A DNA stretch of 64,000 nt from Singulisphaera acidiphila DSM 18658 (GTDB lineage Bacteria; Planctomycetota; Planctomycetia; Isosphaerales; Isosphaeraceae): the NCBI RefSeq assembly GCF_000242455.2, contig NC_019892.1:5156744-5220743 (forward strand), given 5' to 3'. Made by a program: the position numbers and the translations under genes. Positions 17,801 to 26,119 of this stretch are shown here, one piece after another. The notes beneath the pieces were generated by a model. That model saw only the letters and a list, made by a program, of their open reading frames with translations. It was not told the DNA's origin and did no database searches. Numbering within the stretch: position 1 is the first letter of the stretch; each line of letters begins with the position of its first letter.

Positions 17801-20800
17801 AGTGAAGGTCACAGACGCCGGCGGCCTGTTCGCCAGCAACATGGTGTCGATCCTCCTGACGAACGTGAACGAGACGCCCACGAACATGGCCCTGACGGCC
17901 AGCTCGATCCCCGAGAACCGACCGGTGGGGACCTCGGTCGGCGCGTTCACCACGAGTGACCCGGACTACGGGAACACCTTCATATATGCGCTGGTAAGCG
18001 GGACGGGCGACACCGACAACGCGAGCTTCAACATCGACCCGGCCGGGCAGTTGAGGTCGGCGGCGAGCTTCGATTTTGAGGCCAAAAGCAGCTATTCCAT
18101 CCGGGTGCGCAGCACCGACCAAGGTGGGCTGTTCGTCGAGCGAGTTTTCACGGTCGCCGTGACCAACGTGAACGAGGCGCCGACCGTCACGGCCGATGTG
18201 GCGGCCGTGACCGTCTACGAAGGGGGCAACGCGACCAACAGCGGCACATTCTCCGACGTCGAAGGTAACAACACCGTCGCCGTCACGGCCAGCGTCGGGA
18301 CAGTCACGCAGAACAACACCAGCGGGACGTGGAGCTGGTCGCTCAATGCGGCCGACGGCCCCTCGGGTCCGTTCACCGTGTTCATCACCGCGAGGGACAG
18401 CCAGAACGCCGTGGCGATCGCCACCTTCATCTACACGGTCGACAACGTCCTGCCGACCATCTCGCTGAGCGGCAACGCCACGGTCGACGAAGGCTCGCCG
18501 TACACGCTCCACCTGGGCGCCGTCACCGATCCCGGCCAAGACACCATCACGAGCTACCGGATCGACTGGGGCGATGGCGTCACCACCGACTTCACCGGCA
18601 ACCCCGCTCACACGACGGCCACCCACACCTACGCCGACGGCCCCTCCACCCGGACGCACACCGTGTCCGTAACCGACGAAGACGGCATCGACATCCTCGC
18701 CGGCAGCCTGAGCGTGACCGTCAACAACGTGGCCCCGACAGCAGTGCTTCTGACCAATAGCGGGATCAGGTATGGCATCGCGGCAACCGCCGCCTTCACC
18801 GACATGTTCGATCCGTCGATCGTCGACACCGAGGCCGGCCTCCGCTTCGTGTTCTCGATCGGCACCGACACCACGGGATCGGCGACATACGCGGGGAGCA
18901 GTACGTCCCCTTCGGCGAATTTCGGCGTCCTCAACGCGGGCTCATACACGGTCTATGCCCGCATCATCGACAAGGACGGCGGTTCCAACGTCTACACGAC
19001 GACCATCACGGTCGGTAAGGCCGACGCCGTCTTCTCCCTCAGTGGCTATGCCGTGACCTACGACGGTACAGCGCATTCCGCCAGCGGGACCGCCACCGGT
19101 GTGTTGGGTGAGGCCCTGAGCGGTCTGAACTTCGCCGGCACGACGCACACCGGCGCGATCGCGTCCCACACCGCCACCGTGACCTTCACCGACGTCACCG
19201 GCAACTACAACGACGCCGCTCTCCTGGTCCCCGTCAGCATCGCGAAGGCAAACGCGGCGGTGACGGTCTCCGGGTACAGCGGCAAGTACGACGCGGCATC
19301 GCATGGCGCCACCGGAACCGCCTCCGGCGTTGGCGGCACCGACCTCGCTGCGTACTTGAGCCTGGGAGCACGCTTCACCGACGCTCCAGGCGGGCTCGCC
19401 CACTGGGTCTTCAGCGGCGGTGCGAACTACCTCGACCAAGCGGGTGACGTCGCCATCGCTATCGCCAAGGCCGACGCGACGTTCAGCATCACGCCCTACG
19501 TCGGGGTCACCTACGACGGCGCGGCCCACACCGCCATCGTCACGGCCACGGGGGCCGCCCTCGCGAACCTCAGCGCTGGGCTGGACCTGAGCGGCACCAC
19601 CCACGTCGGCGCGGGGACGTACGCCGGCGACGTCTGGAGCTTCGCAGGTGGCACCAACTACAACGACGCGAGCGGCACCGTCGACAACAGCATCGCGAAG
19701 GCCGACGCCGTTTTCTCCCTCAGCGGCTACGCCGTGACCTACGACGGCACGGCGCACTCCGCTAGCGGGACTGCCACCGGTGTGATGGGTGAGGCCCTGA
19801 GCGGTCTGAACTTCGCCGGCACGACACACACCGGCGCGATCGCGTCCCACACCGCCACCGTGACCTTCACCGACGTCACCGGCAACTACAACGACGCCGC
19901 TCTCCTGGTCCCCGTCAGCATCGCGAAGGCAAACGCGGCGGTGACGGTCTCCGGGTACAGCGGCAGGTACGACGCGGCGTCGCACGGCGCCACCGGAACC
20001 GCCTCCGGCGTAGGCGGCGCCGATCTTACCGTGGGCCTGAGCCTGGGAGCACGCTTCACCGACGCTCCAGGCGGGCTCGCCCACTGGGTCTTCAGCGGCG
20101 GTGCGAACTACCTCGACCAAGCGGGTGACGTCGCCATCGCTATTGCCAAGGCCGACGCGACGGTTTCCGTCGCCGGCTACAGCGGCATCTACGATGCGGC
20201 GGCACACGGGCTCGTGGGCACGGCCATCGGGGTGAATGGCGAGTCGCTCGGTGGATTGGTCTTTGGAACCGGTCGCACCAATGCCGGCACGAGCACGGTC
20301 GGGTGGACGTTCACCGGTGGTCGGAACTACCGGGACGCGAGCGGAACGCAAGACGTTGTGATCGCCCAGCGGCCGATCACCGTCACGGCCGACCCGCAGA
20401 CCAAGAGCACCGGCCAAGCCGATCCCGACCTGACGTACCAGATCAGTGCCGGCAGCCTCGCGGGCAATGACGGCCTCACGGGAAGCCTGTCACGCGAGGC
20501 CGGCGAAGCTGCGGGCCGATATGCGATCCGCCGGGGCACGCTCGACGCGGGACCGAACTACGCGATGAGCTTCGTCGGGGCCGACCTGGTCATCACGGTC
20601 GCGACTTCGAGCCTCTCGGGCACGGTGTTCGTCGACTTCAACAAAGACGGCCAGGTCGACTTCGGCGAGAAGGGTATCGCCGGCGCGACCGTCCACCTCA
20701 CCGGCACCGACGACCTGGGACGTGCCGTGGACCAGGTCTTGCAGACCGACCTCGACGGGGCCTACGTCTTCCGGTTCCTCCGGCCCGGGAACTATCGTAT

Positions 20801-21491
20801 CAACGAGACGCAGCCCGCCGGGTATGCCCAGGGGACGAACACGGTGGGAACGGTCGGCGGCACGGCTTCCGGCGACGCCTTCGCGGTGACCCTGGCCGCC
20901 GACATGACCGGCCTGAACTACAACTTCGGCGAGCGGCCCGCCGCGACCGGCTCGCTTCAGCGCGGTCAGACGGCGGGCATTGGCTTCTGGAATAACAAGA
21001 ACGGCCAGGCGTTGATCAAGTCGCTGAACGACGGACCGAGCAGCACCCAGCTTGGCAACTGGCTGGCGGCCACACTCCCCAACCTGTACGGCGCAACGGC
21101 CGGGGCATGCAGTCTCGCTGGCAAGACGAACGCACAGGTCGCCGCCTTCTACCAGACCCGGTTCGTGCTCAAGGGGACCAAGGTCGACGCACAGGTACTG
21201 TCCTCCGCGCTGTCGGTGTACGTCACCAACGCGACGCTCGACAGCACCCGCGTCGCCGAGCGCTACGGGTTCACCGTGACGCAGTACGGCTTCGGGGCCA
21301 CGGGACTCTTCAACGTTGGCAGCTACGGCTCGGTGTTCGGTGTCGTGAACAACACCACCGTGACCGTGCTCGACCTGCTGATCGCGGTCAACGACCGCTC
21401 GGCGGCCGGCTCGCTGTTCAAGGGCGACACCTTCAAGCGACTGATCGCCGACATCGTGTTCGGTCTGATTAACGAGATCGGCGGCATTTGA
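14886..21491 (+). CDS. Giant multidomain surface/adhesin-like protein
   Basis: This is a 2201-residue exported protein. A basic N-terminus is followed by FLEPLEARLNLSA, the planctomycete LEP-type export signature. About 75-790: roughly 12 repeats of ~60 residues (GVTALSNGNYVVSSPGWDNG, GAATWGSG, SNSLVG). About 790-1100: three cadherin-like repeats ending in NVNEAPT. About 1100-1370: PKD/Ig-like segments. About 1375-1820: MBG/YDG-type repeats (KADAVFSLSGYAVTYDGTAHSASG). About 1905-2015: SdrD B-like domain (GTVFVDFNKDGQVDFGEKG). The C-terminus has GFWNNKNGQALIKSLNDGP, a pattern seen after Sdr domains in planctomycetes. The frame is open upstream to 14748, but the ATG at 14886 gives the expected leader. 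It is divergent from the sigma/kinase pair. A role in surface adhesion is inferred. Confidence 0.9.
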   Translation: MSFASRISSLVAPRSRSRVKAVRRNRAFGVNRGAFLEPLEARLNLSAAFPEFVDPHPAAGNQFGAVVVPLSTGNVVITSPFDDAGGADAGAVYLFNGANGTLISTLRGSHSGDNIGSDGVTALGNGNYVIASSGWDNGGTFNAGAATWGSGTAGVGGIVSAANSLVGTSPGDSVGNGGVTALANGNYVVRSYTWSAAKGAVTWGSGATGIAGAVSASNSLVGTTADDQVGSSGVTALANGNYLVRSGRWDNGAADQAGAVTWSSGTTGITGVVSSTNSLVGSTAGDAIGASAVTILSNGNYVVISSSWDNGPGKADAGAVTWGSGASGVTGTISAVNSLVGNKAGDAIGSSGVTALSNGNYVIASPFWDNEALGNFDTGAATWGSGIAGVVGTVSTVNSLVGSKTGDNVSNGGVTALSTGNYVVASPFWDNGTTSNAGAATWGSGTSGVAGTISATNSLVGTTTSDRVGNAGATALANGNYVVVSSLWFNGTGAATWGMGASGVVGAVSASNSLVGSGTGDTVGSGGVTVLTNGNYVVSSPGWDNGAVVNAGAATWGSGVTGRTGTISASNSLVGDKANDNVGAVVTALSNGNYVVSSPGWDKGAVVNAGATTWGNGTSGAVGIVSVSNSLVGATADDGGSSSVIALGNGNYVVRSLVWDNGTVVNAGAATWGSGTTGRTGTISASNSLVGSTANDSIANLGVTALSNGNYVVSSSAWDNGAIANACAVTWGSGATGVFGAISASNSAIGTGASSGLQAVVLDNINNTYFVRFLNEGGGRVRVGSQLSGFLNHTPTNIALSSSTIPENQPGGLPGILVGTFSTTDEDLGDVFTYSLVPGTGGTDNFNFSIDPAGHLMAPFTFNYEVKNSYSIRVRTRDQGGLFFEQVFTISVTNVNEAPTIAMQDFFVPENTGNGVIVGTVVASDPDAADTKTFSITLGNSLGAFAISAAGVITVADSTRLDYETNPGFYLQVKVTDAGGLFASNMVSILLTNVNETPTNMALTASSIPENRPVGTSVGAFTTSDPDYGNTFIYALVSGTGDTDNASFNIDPAGQLRSAASFDFEAKSSYSIRVRSTDQGGLFVERVFTVAVTNVNEAPTVTADVAAVTVYEGGNATNSGTFSDVEGNNTVAVTASVGTVTQNNTSGTWSWSLNAADGPSGPFTVFITARDSQNAVAIATFIYTVDNVLPTISLSGNATVDEGSPYTLHLGAVTDPGQDTITSYRIDWGDGVTTDFTGNPAHTTATHTYADGPSTRTHTVSVTDEDGIDILAGSLSVTVNNVAPTAVLLTNSGIRYGIAATAAFTDMFDPSIVDTEAGLRFVFSIGTDTTGSATYAGSSTSPSANFGVLNAGSYTVYARIIDKDGGSNVYTTTITVGKADAVFSLSGYAVTYDGTAHSASGTATGVLGEALSGLNFAGTTHTGAIASHTATVTFTDVTGNYNDAALLVPVSIAKANAAVTVSGYSGKYDAASHGATGTASGVGGTDLAAYLSLGARFTDAPGGLAHWVFSGGANYLDQAGDVAIAIAKADATFSITPYVGVTYDGAAHTAIVTATGAALANLSAGLDLSGTTHVGAGTYAGDVWSFAGGTNYNDASGTVDNSIAKADAVFSLSGYAVTYDGTAHSASGTATGVMGEALSGLNFAGTTHTGAIASHTATVTFTDVTGNYNDAALLVPVSIAKANAAVTVSGYSGRYDAASHGATGTASGVGGADLTVGLSLGARFTDAPGGLAHWVFSGGANYLDQAGDVAIAIAKADATVSVAGYSGIYDAAAHGLVGTAIGVNGESLGGLVFGTGRTNAGTSTVGWTFTGGRNYRDASGTQDVVIAQRPITVTADPQTKSTGQADPDLTYQISAGSLAGNDGLTGSLSREAGEAAGRYAIRRGTLDAGPNYAMSFVGADLVITVATSSLSGTVFVDFNKDGQVDFGEKGIAGATVHLTGTDDLGRAVDQVLQTDLDGAYVFRFLRPGNYRINETQPAGYAQGTNTVGTVGGTASGDAFAVTLAADMTGLNYNFGERPAATGSLQRGQTAGIGFWNNKNGQALIKSLNDGPSSTQLGNWLAATLPNLYGATAGACSLAGKTNAQVAAFYQTRFVLKGTKVDAQVLSSALSVYVTNATLDSTRVAERYGFTVTQYGFGATGLFNVGSYGSVFGVVNNTTVTVLDLLIAVNDRSAAGSLFKGDTFKRLIADIVFGLINEIGGI
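19020..20161 (+). repeat. In-gene tandem duplication, 681-bp period
   Basis: Bases 19020-19480 and 19701-20161 are nearly identical over about 460 bp, offset by 681 bp. They encode two copies of the same pair of YDG-type domains. The divergent domain between them (19481-19700) belongs to the same unit. It indicates recent domain duplication within the surface protein. Confidence 0.85.
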
Positions 21492-21512
21492 TTCCGCCCT
21501 TTCAGCGGCCTA

Positions 21513-21540
21513 TCCGGGCGAGGGACATCCCCTGCCCGGA
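21513..21540. terminator. Stem-loop after the giant surface-protein gene
   Basis: TCCGGGC (21513-21519) pairs with GCCCGGA (21534-21540), with further G/C pairing inside. It lies 22 bp after the stop of the surface-protein gene. No T-run follows. It may be a factor-dependent terminator or mRNA 3' end stabiliser. Confidence 0.45.
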
Positions 21541-21582
21541 ACGCCAGCGCGATGCTCTCGCACCTGTGTGACTTCCAGACTA

Positions 21583-21740
21583 TCAGGCGGCACCAGACTG
21601 GTTATCGGGATGGAAGTGGACCTGGAACTGGCGTTCGACCAATTCGGTCACCCGGGTGACGGTCCACAGTTCGGTGCGCCCGCCGTGGGCTAACGGCCTC
21701 CAACTCTCCCAACCGTTTGGCGGCGGCCGGGAACTTTGAC
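21583..21740 (-). pseudogene. IS630-family transposase, N-terminal fragment
   Basis: The minus strand reads PLAHGGRTELWTVTRVTELVERQF followed by QVHFHPDNQSGAA and a stop. This is the winged-helix segment typical of IS630 transposases (LWT-RV-ELI-R-F-V). The rest of the transposase is missing on both sides and neighbouring frames are disrupted. It is a decayed insertion remnant, on the opposite strand to the other IS630 fragment at 23834-24294. Confidence 0.6.
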
Positions 21741-21910
21741 CTGAGAATCAATACTCCACAATCCCGGAGATGCTCCTGCCGAATGGGCAGCATCGAACGA
21801 CCAGCGGAGCGACTCTTCCCTTCCCGAAGCAGCGGCAATGTTCCGTTCAACCAGGGCTATAATCAGCACTTAGAGTTCAAGGGAGGGGGAAGCTCGAAGT
21901 GTCGATTGCG

Positions 21911-22372
21911 CTATCTCTGGCCTGTTTCCGGTGTGGCCTCAACGAGACTTTCCAGAATGGATTTGCTGGCATGATCGAATTCTTCTTTTGTGATATTGCT
22001 TACTACCTGATTGTGCGTGTCTGGATTCGTGTTGCGTCTGTAATTTAGAATCAATAAGTTTTTGTGTAAATTTAATCTGAAGTTGTCGGACTGAACGACT
22101 ACGGCTGGGGCATACGACGTCCAGCTTCTTCTCCACCTTCCCCTTTGTTTCTCAAACAGCGAATTGATTGCGGCCACTCCAGAGGAATCGGCGGAGAGTT
22201 CCCCCTTCCTCGCTGGCTGGCCTGACCTATAAATCTCCACTGCTAGCCGAGCATTCTTCAGAGAAATCTGAGGGTCAAGGCTCGTGGAAATGGAGCGGAA
22301 AAAGAAGCCGGCGAAGACGGCGATAGTGGCAATCGCAAAAAATGCCTTTGTGCTGATGTTTGCTAATTTCAA
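21911..22372 (-). CDS. Hypothetical protein with one N-terminal membrane helix
   Basis: This 153-residue protein has an N-terminal hydrophobic segment FFAIATIAVFAGFFF (about 11-25), either a signal anchor or uncleaved signal. A polar domain follows (RLAVEIYRSGQPARKGELS, SDNFRLNLHKNLLILNYRR, ITKEEFDHASKSILESL). No family is recognised. Base composition is AT-richer than the flanking surface-protein gene. It lies about 60 bp downstream of the truncated DUF1559 gene on the same strand, so the two may once have formed an operon. Confidence 0.65.
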   Translation of the reverse strand: MKLANISTKAFFAIATIAVFAGFFFRSISTSLDPQISLKNARLAVEIYRSGQPARKGELSADSSGVAAINSLFEKQRGRWRRSWTSYAPAVVVQSDNFRLNLHKNLLILNYRRNTNPDTHNQVVSNITKEEFDHASKSILESLVEATPETGQR

Positions 22373-22430
22373 GCGTGCCTCGATTTAGCATTTTATTGCT
22401 GTCGAATGAGTATTGGATGCGGAGTTACTG

Positions 22431-22572
22431 TTACTCAACGTTTGGATCAGGTGGGACCTTCTCTCCTCCCGATATTGTCGACATCGCCTCAAAGACGGTC
22501 GGGTCTATCTTCTCGCGGATGATGTGAATCGATCCGTCCGCAAATAAGGTCATCACCCCCTCCTGATGAAGC
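22431..22572 (-). pseudogene. DUF1559 pseudopilin-like protein, 3' fragment
   Basis: Immediately outside the left end of the insertion sequence, the minus strand reads LHQEGVMTLFADGSIHII and then REKIDPTVFEAMSTISGG and KVPPDPNVE before a TAA at 22431-22433. HQEGVMTLFADG is the H-x9-DG motif that ends planctomycete DUF1559 (prepilin-type) proteins. An intact member lies at 27509-28456. Everything 5' of the motif is gone, replaced by the IS end, and I do not find the missing part on the far side of the element. Confidence 0.75.
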
Positions 22573-23834
22573 CAGGGCGATTGCACCATAAGTTATGAAC
22601 CAAACAGCACTTGTTCGAGATAGTCGTCGTTCCAGCCGGCCGTGAGTCGTTTTGACTTCACTCCACTCTTATGGCTCCTCTCATGTTTGAGCAGACTCAA
22701 AGCCATGGTGCGAACGATGGCGAAGTTGGCGTCGGCCTGTCCATTGCGGATCCGACTTCGATCCTCGCCAAATGACATGTCTAACTGCCAGCACAATGAG
22801 TTCTCGATCTTCCAGTATGATCTTACGGCCGCCCCGAAGCTCTTGGCGCTCAGCTTCTTGCACAAGATGTTGTAGCGGACATCATCGCACGGCTTATCGC
22901 CTCGCATCGTGTCACTGATCGCCACCCCGATCTGCTTCAAACCCTTCCAGCGGGCCTGACCAGGCAACTCCTCGGGGACGTCGCAAACGTAGTACGTCCG
23001 ATGTTCGATTCGACCATGGCCTTTGTCTTTCGTCTCGTGTCGGCTCACCTTCACCCGGGCAAAGTCGTCATCCATGTGGCCCACGAAGAAGTTCATGATC
23101 CCCTCGAACAGGGTAGGCTGATTTCCCTTCACCGCCAGCACATAATCGGCCCCTCCCTGAACGATCTTCTCGGCAATCTCGGTCTGGCACCCCATGGCGT
23201 CGATCGTCACCAGGCAACCCGACACATCCAGGAGTTCCAACAGCTTTGGGATGGCGGTGATCTCGTTGCTCTTGGCATCGACAACGATTTGCCCCAGGCT
23301 GATGTGATTGGTTGTGGCCCAGGCACTGACCATGGGGATGGCGGATTTGGCGTTGGCCTTGTCGAACCTCTGCCTGAGTGTCTTGCCGTCGATGGCGACG
23401 ACTTGCCCGGCAGTGACCTCGTGAAGCGAAGTGATCCAACTCAGCGGGCAACGCTCGAACTCGGCGGGTTTGATGGCCCTGAAGATGGCGTTGAATCGGT
23501 CATGCGGGGGAATACCGTTGGTCGGATCGAGGATTTTGGCCAGCCAGGCTCGTTTCTGGCGTCCCCATGCGGCGATTGTCGCGAAGTCGTCGGCGCCTGC
23601 GATCACGGCGCAAAGTGCGATCGTCAGGATACTGATGAGTGGATAAACGACCTTGCGTCGGCGTGGGTCAGTCAGGCTGGCAAAATGATCTTCGATGCGA
23701 GTGGAGAGATCATTGGCCACGAGAGGTCGATCCCGAGAGGCATCGGCAATACGCTGCCGGCTTCGACGCCGACAAGATCACGAGTTGCAATGCTTCAAGT
23801 GTCGCAGATTACCCACTGTGGCGCAATCGCCCGG
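22573..23834. mobile_element. ISAs1-family insertion sequence
   Basis: The element is about 1.26 kb. The left end CAGGGCGATTGCACCA (22573-22588) and the right end, read inward on the other strand, CGGGCGATTGCGCCA (from 23833) form imperfect terminal inverted repeats around one transposase gene. The flanks show no matching 8-10 bp target duplication. The left flank is a DUF1559 gene fragment and the right flank an IS630 fragment, so the locus has rearranged since insertion. Confidence 0.75.
22593..23720 (-). CDS. ISAs1-family transposase
   Basis: This 375-residue DDE transposase has the family N-terminus FASLTDPRRRKVVYPL and helical ILTIALCAVIAGADDF. The catalytic Asp positions are in VVAIDGKTLRQ and VTIDAMGCQTEIAEKI. 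ADYVLAVKGNQPTL follows, and the catalytic Glu is in SYWKIENSLCWQLDMSF. The start shown is a GTG (MANDLSTRIEDHF). No in-frame ATG lies nearby upstream. Length is normal for the family and the frame is intact, so it may still be active. It shares architecture but not close sequence with the second ISAs1 element at 38925-40220. Confidence 0.92.
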   Translation of the reverse strand: MANDLSTRIEDHFASLTDPRRRKVVYPLISILTIALCAVIAGADDFATIAAWGRQKRAWLAKILDPTNGIPPHDRFNAIFRAIKPAEFERCPLSWITSLHEVTAGQVVAIDGKTLRQRFDKANAKSAIPMVSAWATTNHISLGQIVVDAKSNEITAIPKLLELLDVSGCLVTIDAMGCQTEIAEKIVQGGADYVLAVKGNQPTLFEGIMNFFVGHMDDDFARVKVSRHETKDKGHGRIEHRTYYVCDVPEELPGQARWKGLKQIGVAISDTMRGDKPCDDVRYNILCKKLSAKSFGAAVRSYWKIENSLCWQLDMSFGEDRSRIRNGQADANFAIVRTMALSLLKHERSHKSGVKSKRLTAGWNDDYLEQVLFGS

Positions 23835-24294
23835 GAGTTCGGCTACACGTGGCACGGTCAACATTCTGAACTTCCTGGTCGCCCATAGCGGGATGATGGA
23901 GAGGGTCTGCTTGGAGGCCAACGATTCCGATCATGATGTCCCGGCATTGAAGCAGTTCCGAAGGAACCACCACTGGCTTCGGGGGATCTATCTGATCCAT
24001 GACGGCGGTCCCAGCCATACGGAGCAAATCACCAAGGACTATCTCGCTGCCTGTGACGGTTGGTGGCGTCTCTGCTTGACGCCGGCCCGCGCCTCGTGGT
24101 TGGACCAGGTGGAGTTGCTCACCCATGCCTTCGGCCTCCGCTGCCTGAAGCGAGGATCATGGTCGAGTCGTGAGGATTACATCGCTCATGTGATGCCATC
24201 GTGGCTGGATTAAAACCGTCGCTATGCTCACTCGTTTGAGTGGACTTGGACGGCCCAGAAGATGGGACAATGCTTTGCCAAGCATGCCCAGTGA
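23834..24294 (+). pseudogene. IS630-family transposase, C-terminal remnant
   Basis: The plus strand reads ATRGTVNILNFLVAHSGMM, then IYLIHDGGPSHTEQ (central DDE Asp), LTPARASWLDQVELLTHAFG and KRGSWSSREDYIAHV. These are all diagnostic of the IS630 DDE domain. A TAA at 24211-24213 replaces the expected Tyr/Asn before NRRYAHSFEWTWT, which continues in frame to a stop at 24292. The N-terminal half is missing and is replaced by the ISAs1 element. The gene is dead. Confidence 0.8.
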
Positions 24295-24472
24295 ATTTTT
24301 TGCAGGTTTTGTCTCCGAGGACGCTAGAGGCTTGACAAGACCTGAAGAATCTTGTCACATGTTGCAAACGTGAGTACATAACGTCGCCTTCTCGGCACCT
24401 CGAATTGCCCAACAAAGCCTCATTCCGAGGCTTTACGTTAGGGACCTAGTTCTCAACTGGAGGAACGAAGCG

Positions 24473-24811
24473 ATGGACCGGGCGAGCAAGCCGTTGTTCT
24501 TGTCAGCCACAGTTTTTGCCGTTATAGGAGTTCTGTTGCTCCAAACAGAAGTGAGGTCGCAACAATATGGGTGCAATCCAAATATCGTGGTTCCCTGCCC
24601 GTGCGTACAAACTTCCCCAGGAGAAGTGTGCTTCAACACAACTAACCCGGCAAAACTTGTGTGGTGCTCGTCGGGTACGCCACCTCCGTGTGCCGTTGTT
24701 AAAAACGTGAACTGTCCAGGAGGGATTTCGTTTATTGGCTACGGAAACTGCGAGACAGGGTGGATACACACCATGGATCGGTGCCTCAGCACACCTACGG
24801 GATCATGCTGA
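24473..24811 (+). CDS. Small secreted cysteine-rich protein
   Basis: This 112-residue protein has a signal peptide (LFLSATVFAVIGVLLLQTEV, predicted cleavage near residue 29). A mature part follows with ten cysteines, in clusters such as CNPNIVVPCPCVQ, VCFNTT, WCSSGTPPPCAVV and NCPGG. That suggests a disulphide-bonded exported protein. The ATG follows TGGAGG. No family is recognised. It is the first of four plus-strand genes for exported proteins (to 28456) in an AT-richer island and may be functionally linked to them. Confidence 0.72.
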   Translation: MDRASKPLFLSATVFAVIGVLLLQTEVRSQQYGCNPNIVVPCPCVQTSPGEVCFNTTNPAKLVWCSSGTPPPCAVVKNVNCPGGISFIGYGNCETGWIHTMDRCLSTPTGSC

Positions 24812-25041
24812 GAGCTCCCTTGTGTTCACCGCATCCATCTGTGATCGCGGGTCACCATCGCCGTGTTCCTTCGATTCATAGTCGAAACTAAGGGCAGTGC
24901 GAGCCGCTTGCAATGGCGGCTGGTTGACTCGGGTTAGCCAGTCGCCAATCACGCTATCTACTTGTCGTCTGAGCTGCCCTCCAAGGGATTGCTCGCCAAT
25001 ACGTAGGCCAATCACTTCAGTAACAGGAAGCGGACAAAGCT
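24812..25041. other. Intergenic, no feature recognised
   Basis: I see no gene, repeat or clear promoter in these 230 bases between the two exported-protein genes. Confidence 0.4.
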
Positions 25042-26079
25042 ATGCTCCCCGCACCTCAACTCATTGTACTGTCCATTGTTTCGTTTGCGCCAGTTGCCGA
25101 TGAAAAAACCAGTGCGATTGTGGATGCAAACAAAAGCGCCATCAATTCAATCATGAATTATCAATGTAATGTAGCTTTGACAGTGGATTGCGGCAAGAGT
25201 CCGAGGCGTTTGACGTCGAAGTATTGGCGGGATAGCATTCAAGTTCGCATTAGCCAAAATTCAATCGCCGGAAACTTGATTGAGGTTCAAATTGTCGGAG
25301 GCAAACTTACCGCGATGACAGGCAAAGTCGCGACGGGTGGCAGCAGTACCGTTGATCCGGAAGGAGGGTGGATCATCGCTCCCGACGACCGACGCATCGT
25401 GGATACAGACCCATGGGAACTCAGCCTCTTCGTCTTGCCGGTTGGGCTGTATCGTACGCCGCCATATCCGATGTATACGTTGGCTGACCTTGCAGTTAAA
25501 GGCAAATTAGAAGCGTTTGACGAAACACTCGAGGGTCACAAGGTCGTCCGAATTACTGCGTCTCTACCCGCCGAAAACAGAACTTATACCGTCTGGTGCG
25601 ATGAAGCAAAAAACTGGATGATCCGCAAAGCTGTTCACGTGATTAAAGACGGCAAGGGAGATCTAGCCTGGGATAATCAATACGTCGTGGAGCAATTCGA
25701 TGAAGTTCAACCATCGATTTTTGTGCCATCAAAAATTACGTCAATCTCGAAATACAAAGGGTCTGTCGCTTGTAAATCCGTGGCCGATCTGAGCGAAATC
25801 CGAATCAATCAGCCCTCGTTCCGCCTGCCTCCGATGCCGCCTGCCAAAGCCGGAACTACCGTGATGGATGAAATCAAGGGTACTGTCCACGTCATTGGGA
25901 ATAATGGCACGGCTAAAGATCGTCCGAAACGCCTGTCCGATGCGTACTCTCCGCCATTGGAGCCAGAGACGCCTCCTCCGCCTGTGGCGAGAACTCAATG
26001 GATTGGCGGCATTCTCGCTTTGGTTACAGCGGGGGGATTGGCAGCCATTGCCGTTGTGAGAAGACTCAGGCGGCGATAG
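25042..26079 (+). CDS. Exported, C-terminally anchored protein (LolA-like pattern possible)
   Basis: This 345-residue protein has an N-terminal signal (LPAPQLIVLSIVSFAPVA). A mostly beta domain of about 230 residues follows (NAIMNYQCNVALTVD-type strands, WELSLFVLPVGLYR, GHKVVRITASLPAENRTYTVW). Next is a Pro-rich stretch (PPLEPETPPPPVA) and a C-terminal membrane helix with a basic end (WIGGILALVTAGGLAAIAVV then RRLRRR). The beta domain resembles outer-membrane lipoprotein carrier-like folds in outline (substrate-cradle strands, TYTVWCDEAKNWMIRKAV), but this is only a pattern impression. It is surface or periplasm facing by topology. Its partner genes are the neighbouring exported proteins. Confidence 0.65.
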   Translation: MLPAPQLIVLSIVSFAPVADEKTSAIVDANKSAINSIMNYQCNVALTVDCGKSPRRLTSKYWRDSIQVRISQNSIAGNLIEVQIVGGKLTAMTGKVATGGSSTVDPEGGWIIAPDDRRIVDTDPWELSLFVLPVGLYRTPPYPMYTLADLAVKGKLEAFDETLEGHKVVRITASLPAENRTYTVWCDEAKNWMIRKAVHVIKDGKGDLAWDNQYVVEQFDEVQPSIFVPSKITSISKYKGSVACKSVADLSEIRINQPSFRLPPMPPAKAGTTVMDEIKGTVHVIGNNGTAKDRPKRLSDAYSPPLEPETPPPPVARTQWIGGILALVTAGGLAAIAVVRRLRRR

Positions 26080-26119
26080 ACAACGCCGCACGAGAAGGTC
26101 GAGTACGAGCGAATCTAAT

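Noticed and set aside
16650..18659. 669-codon open frame on the minus strand inside the surface-protein gene
   Set aside because: It is antisense to clear cadherin-like and repeat domains, has no family resemblance and is explained by GC-rich codon bias.
18942..20417. 491-codon open frame on the minus strand with internal repeats
   Set aside because: Its repeats are only the mirror of the YDG domain duplication on the plus strand.
24325..24365. Promoter TTGACA at 24332 for the Cys-rich gene
   Set aside because: No convincing -10 hexamer follows at suitable distance, and planctomycete promoters are poorly defined.
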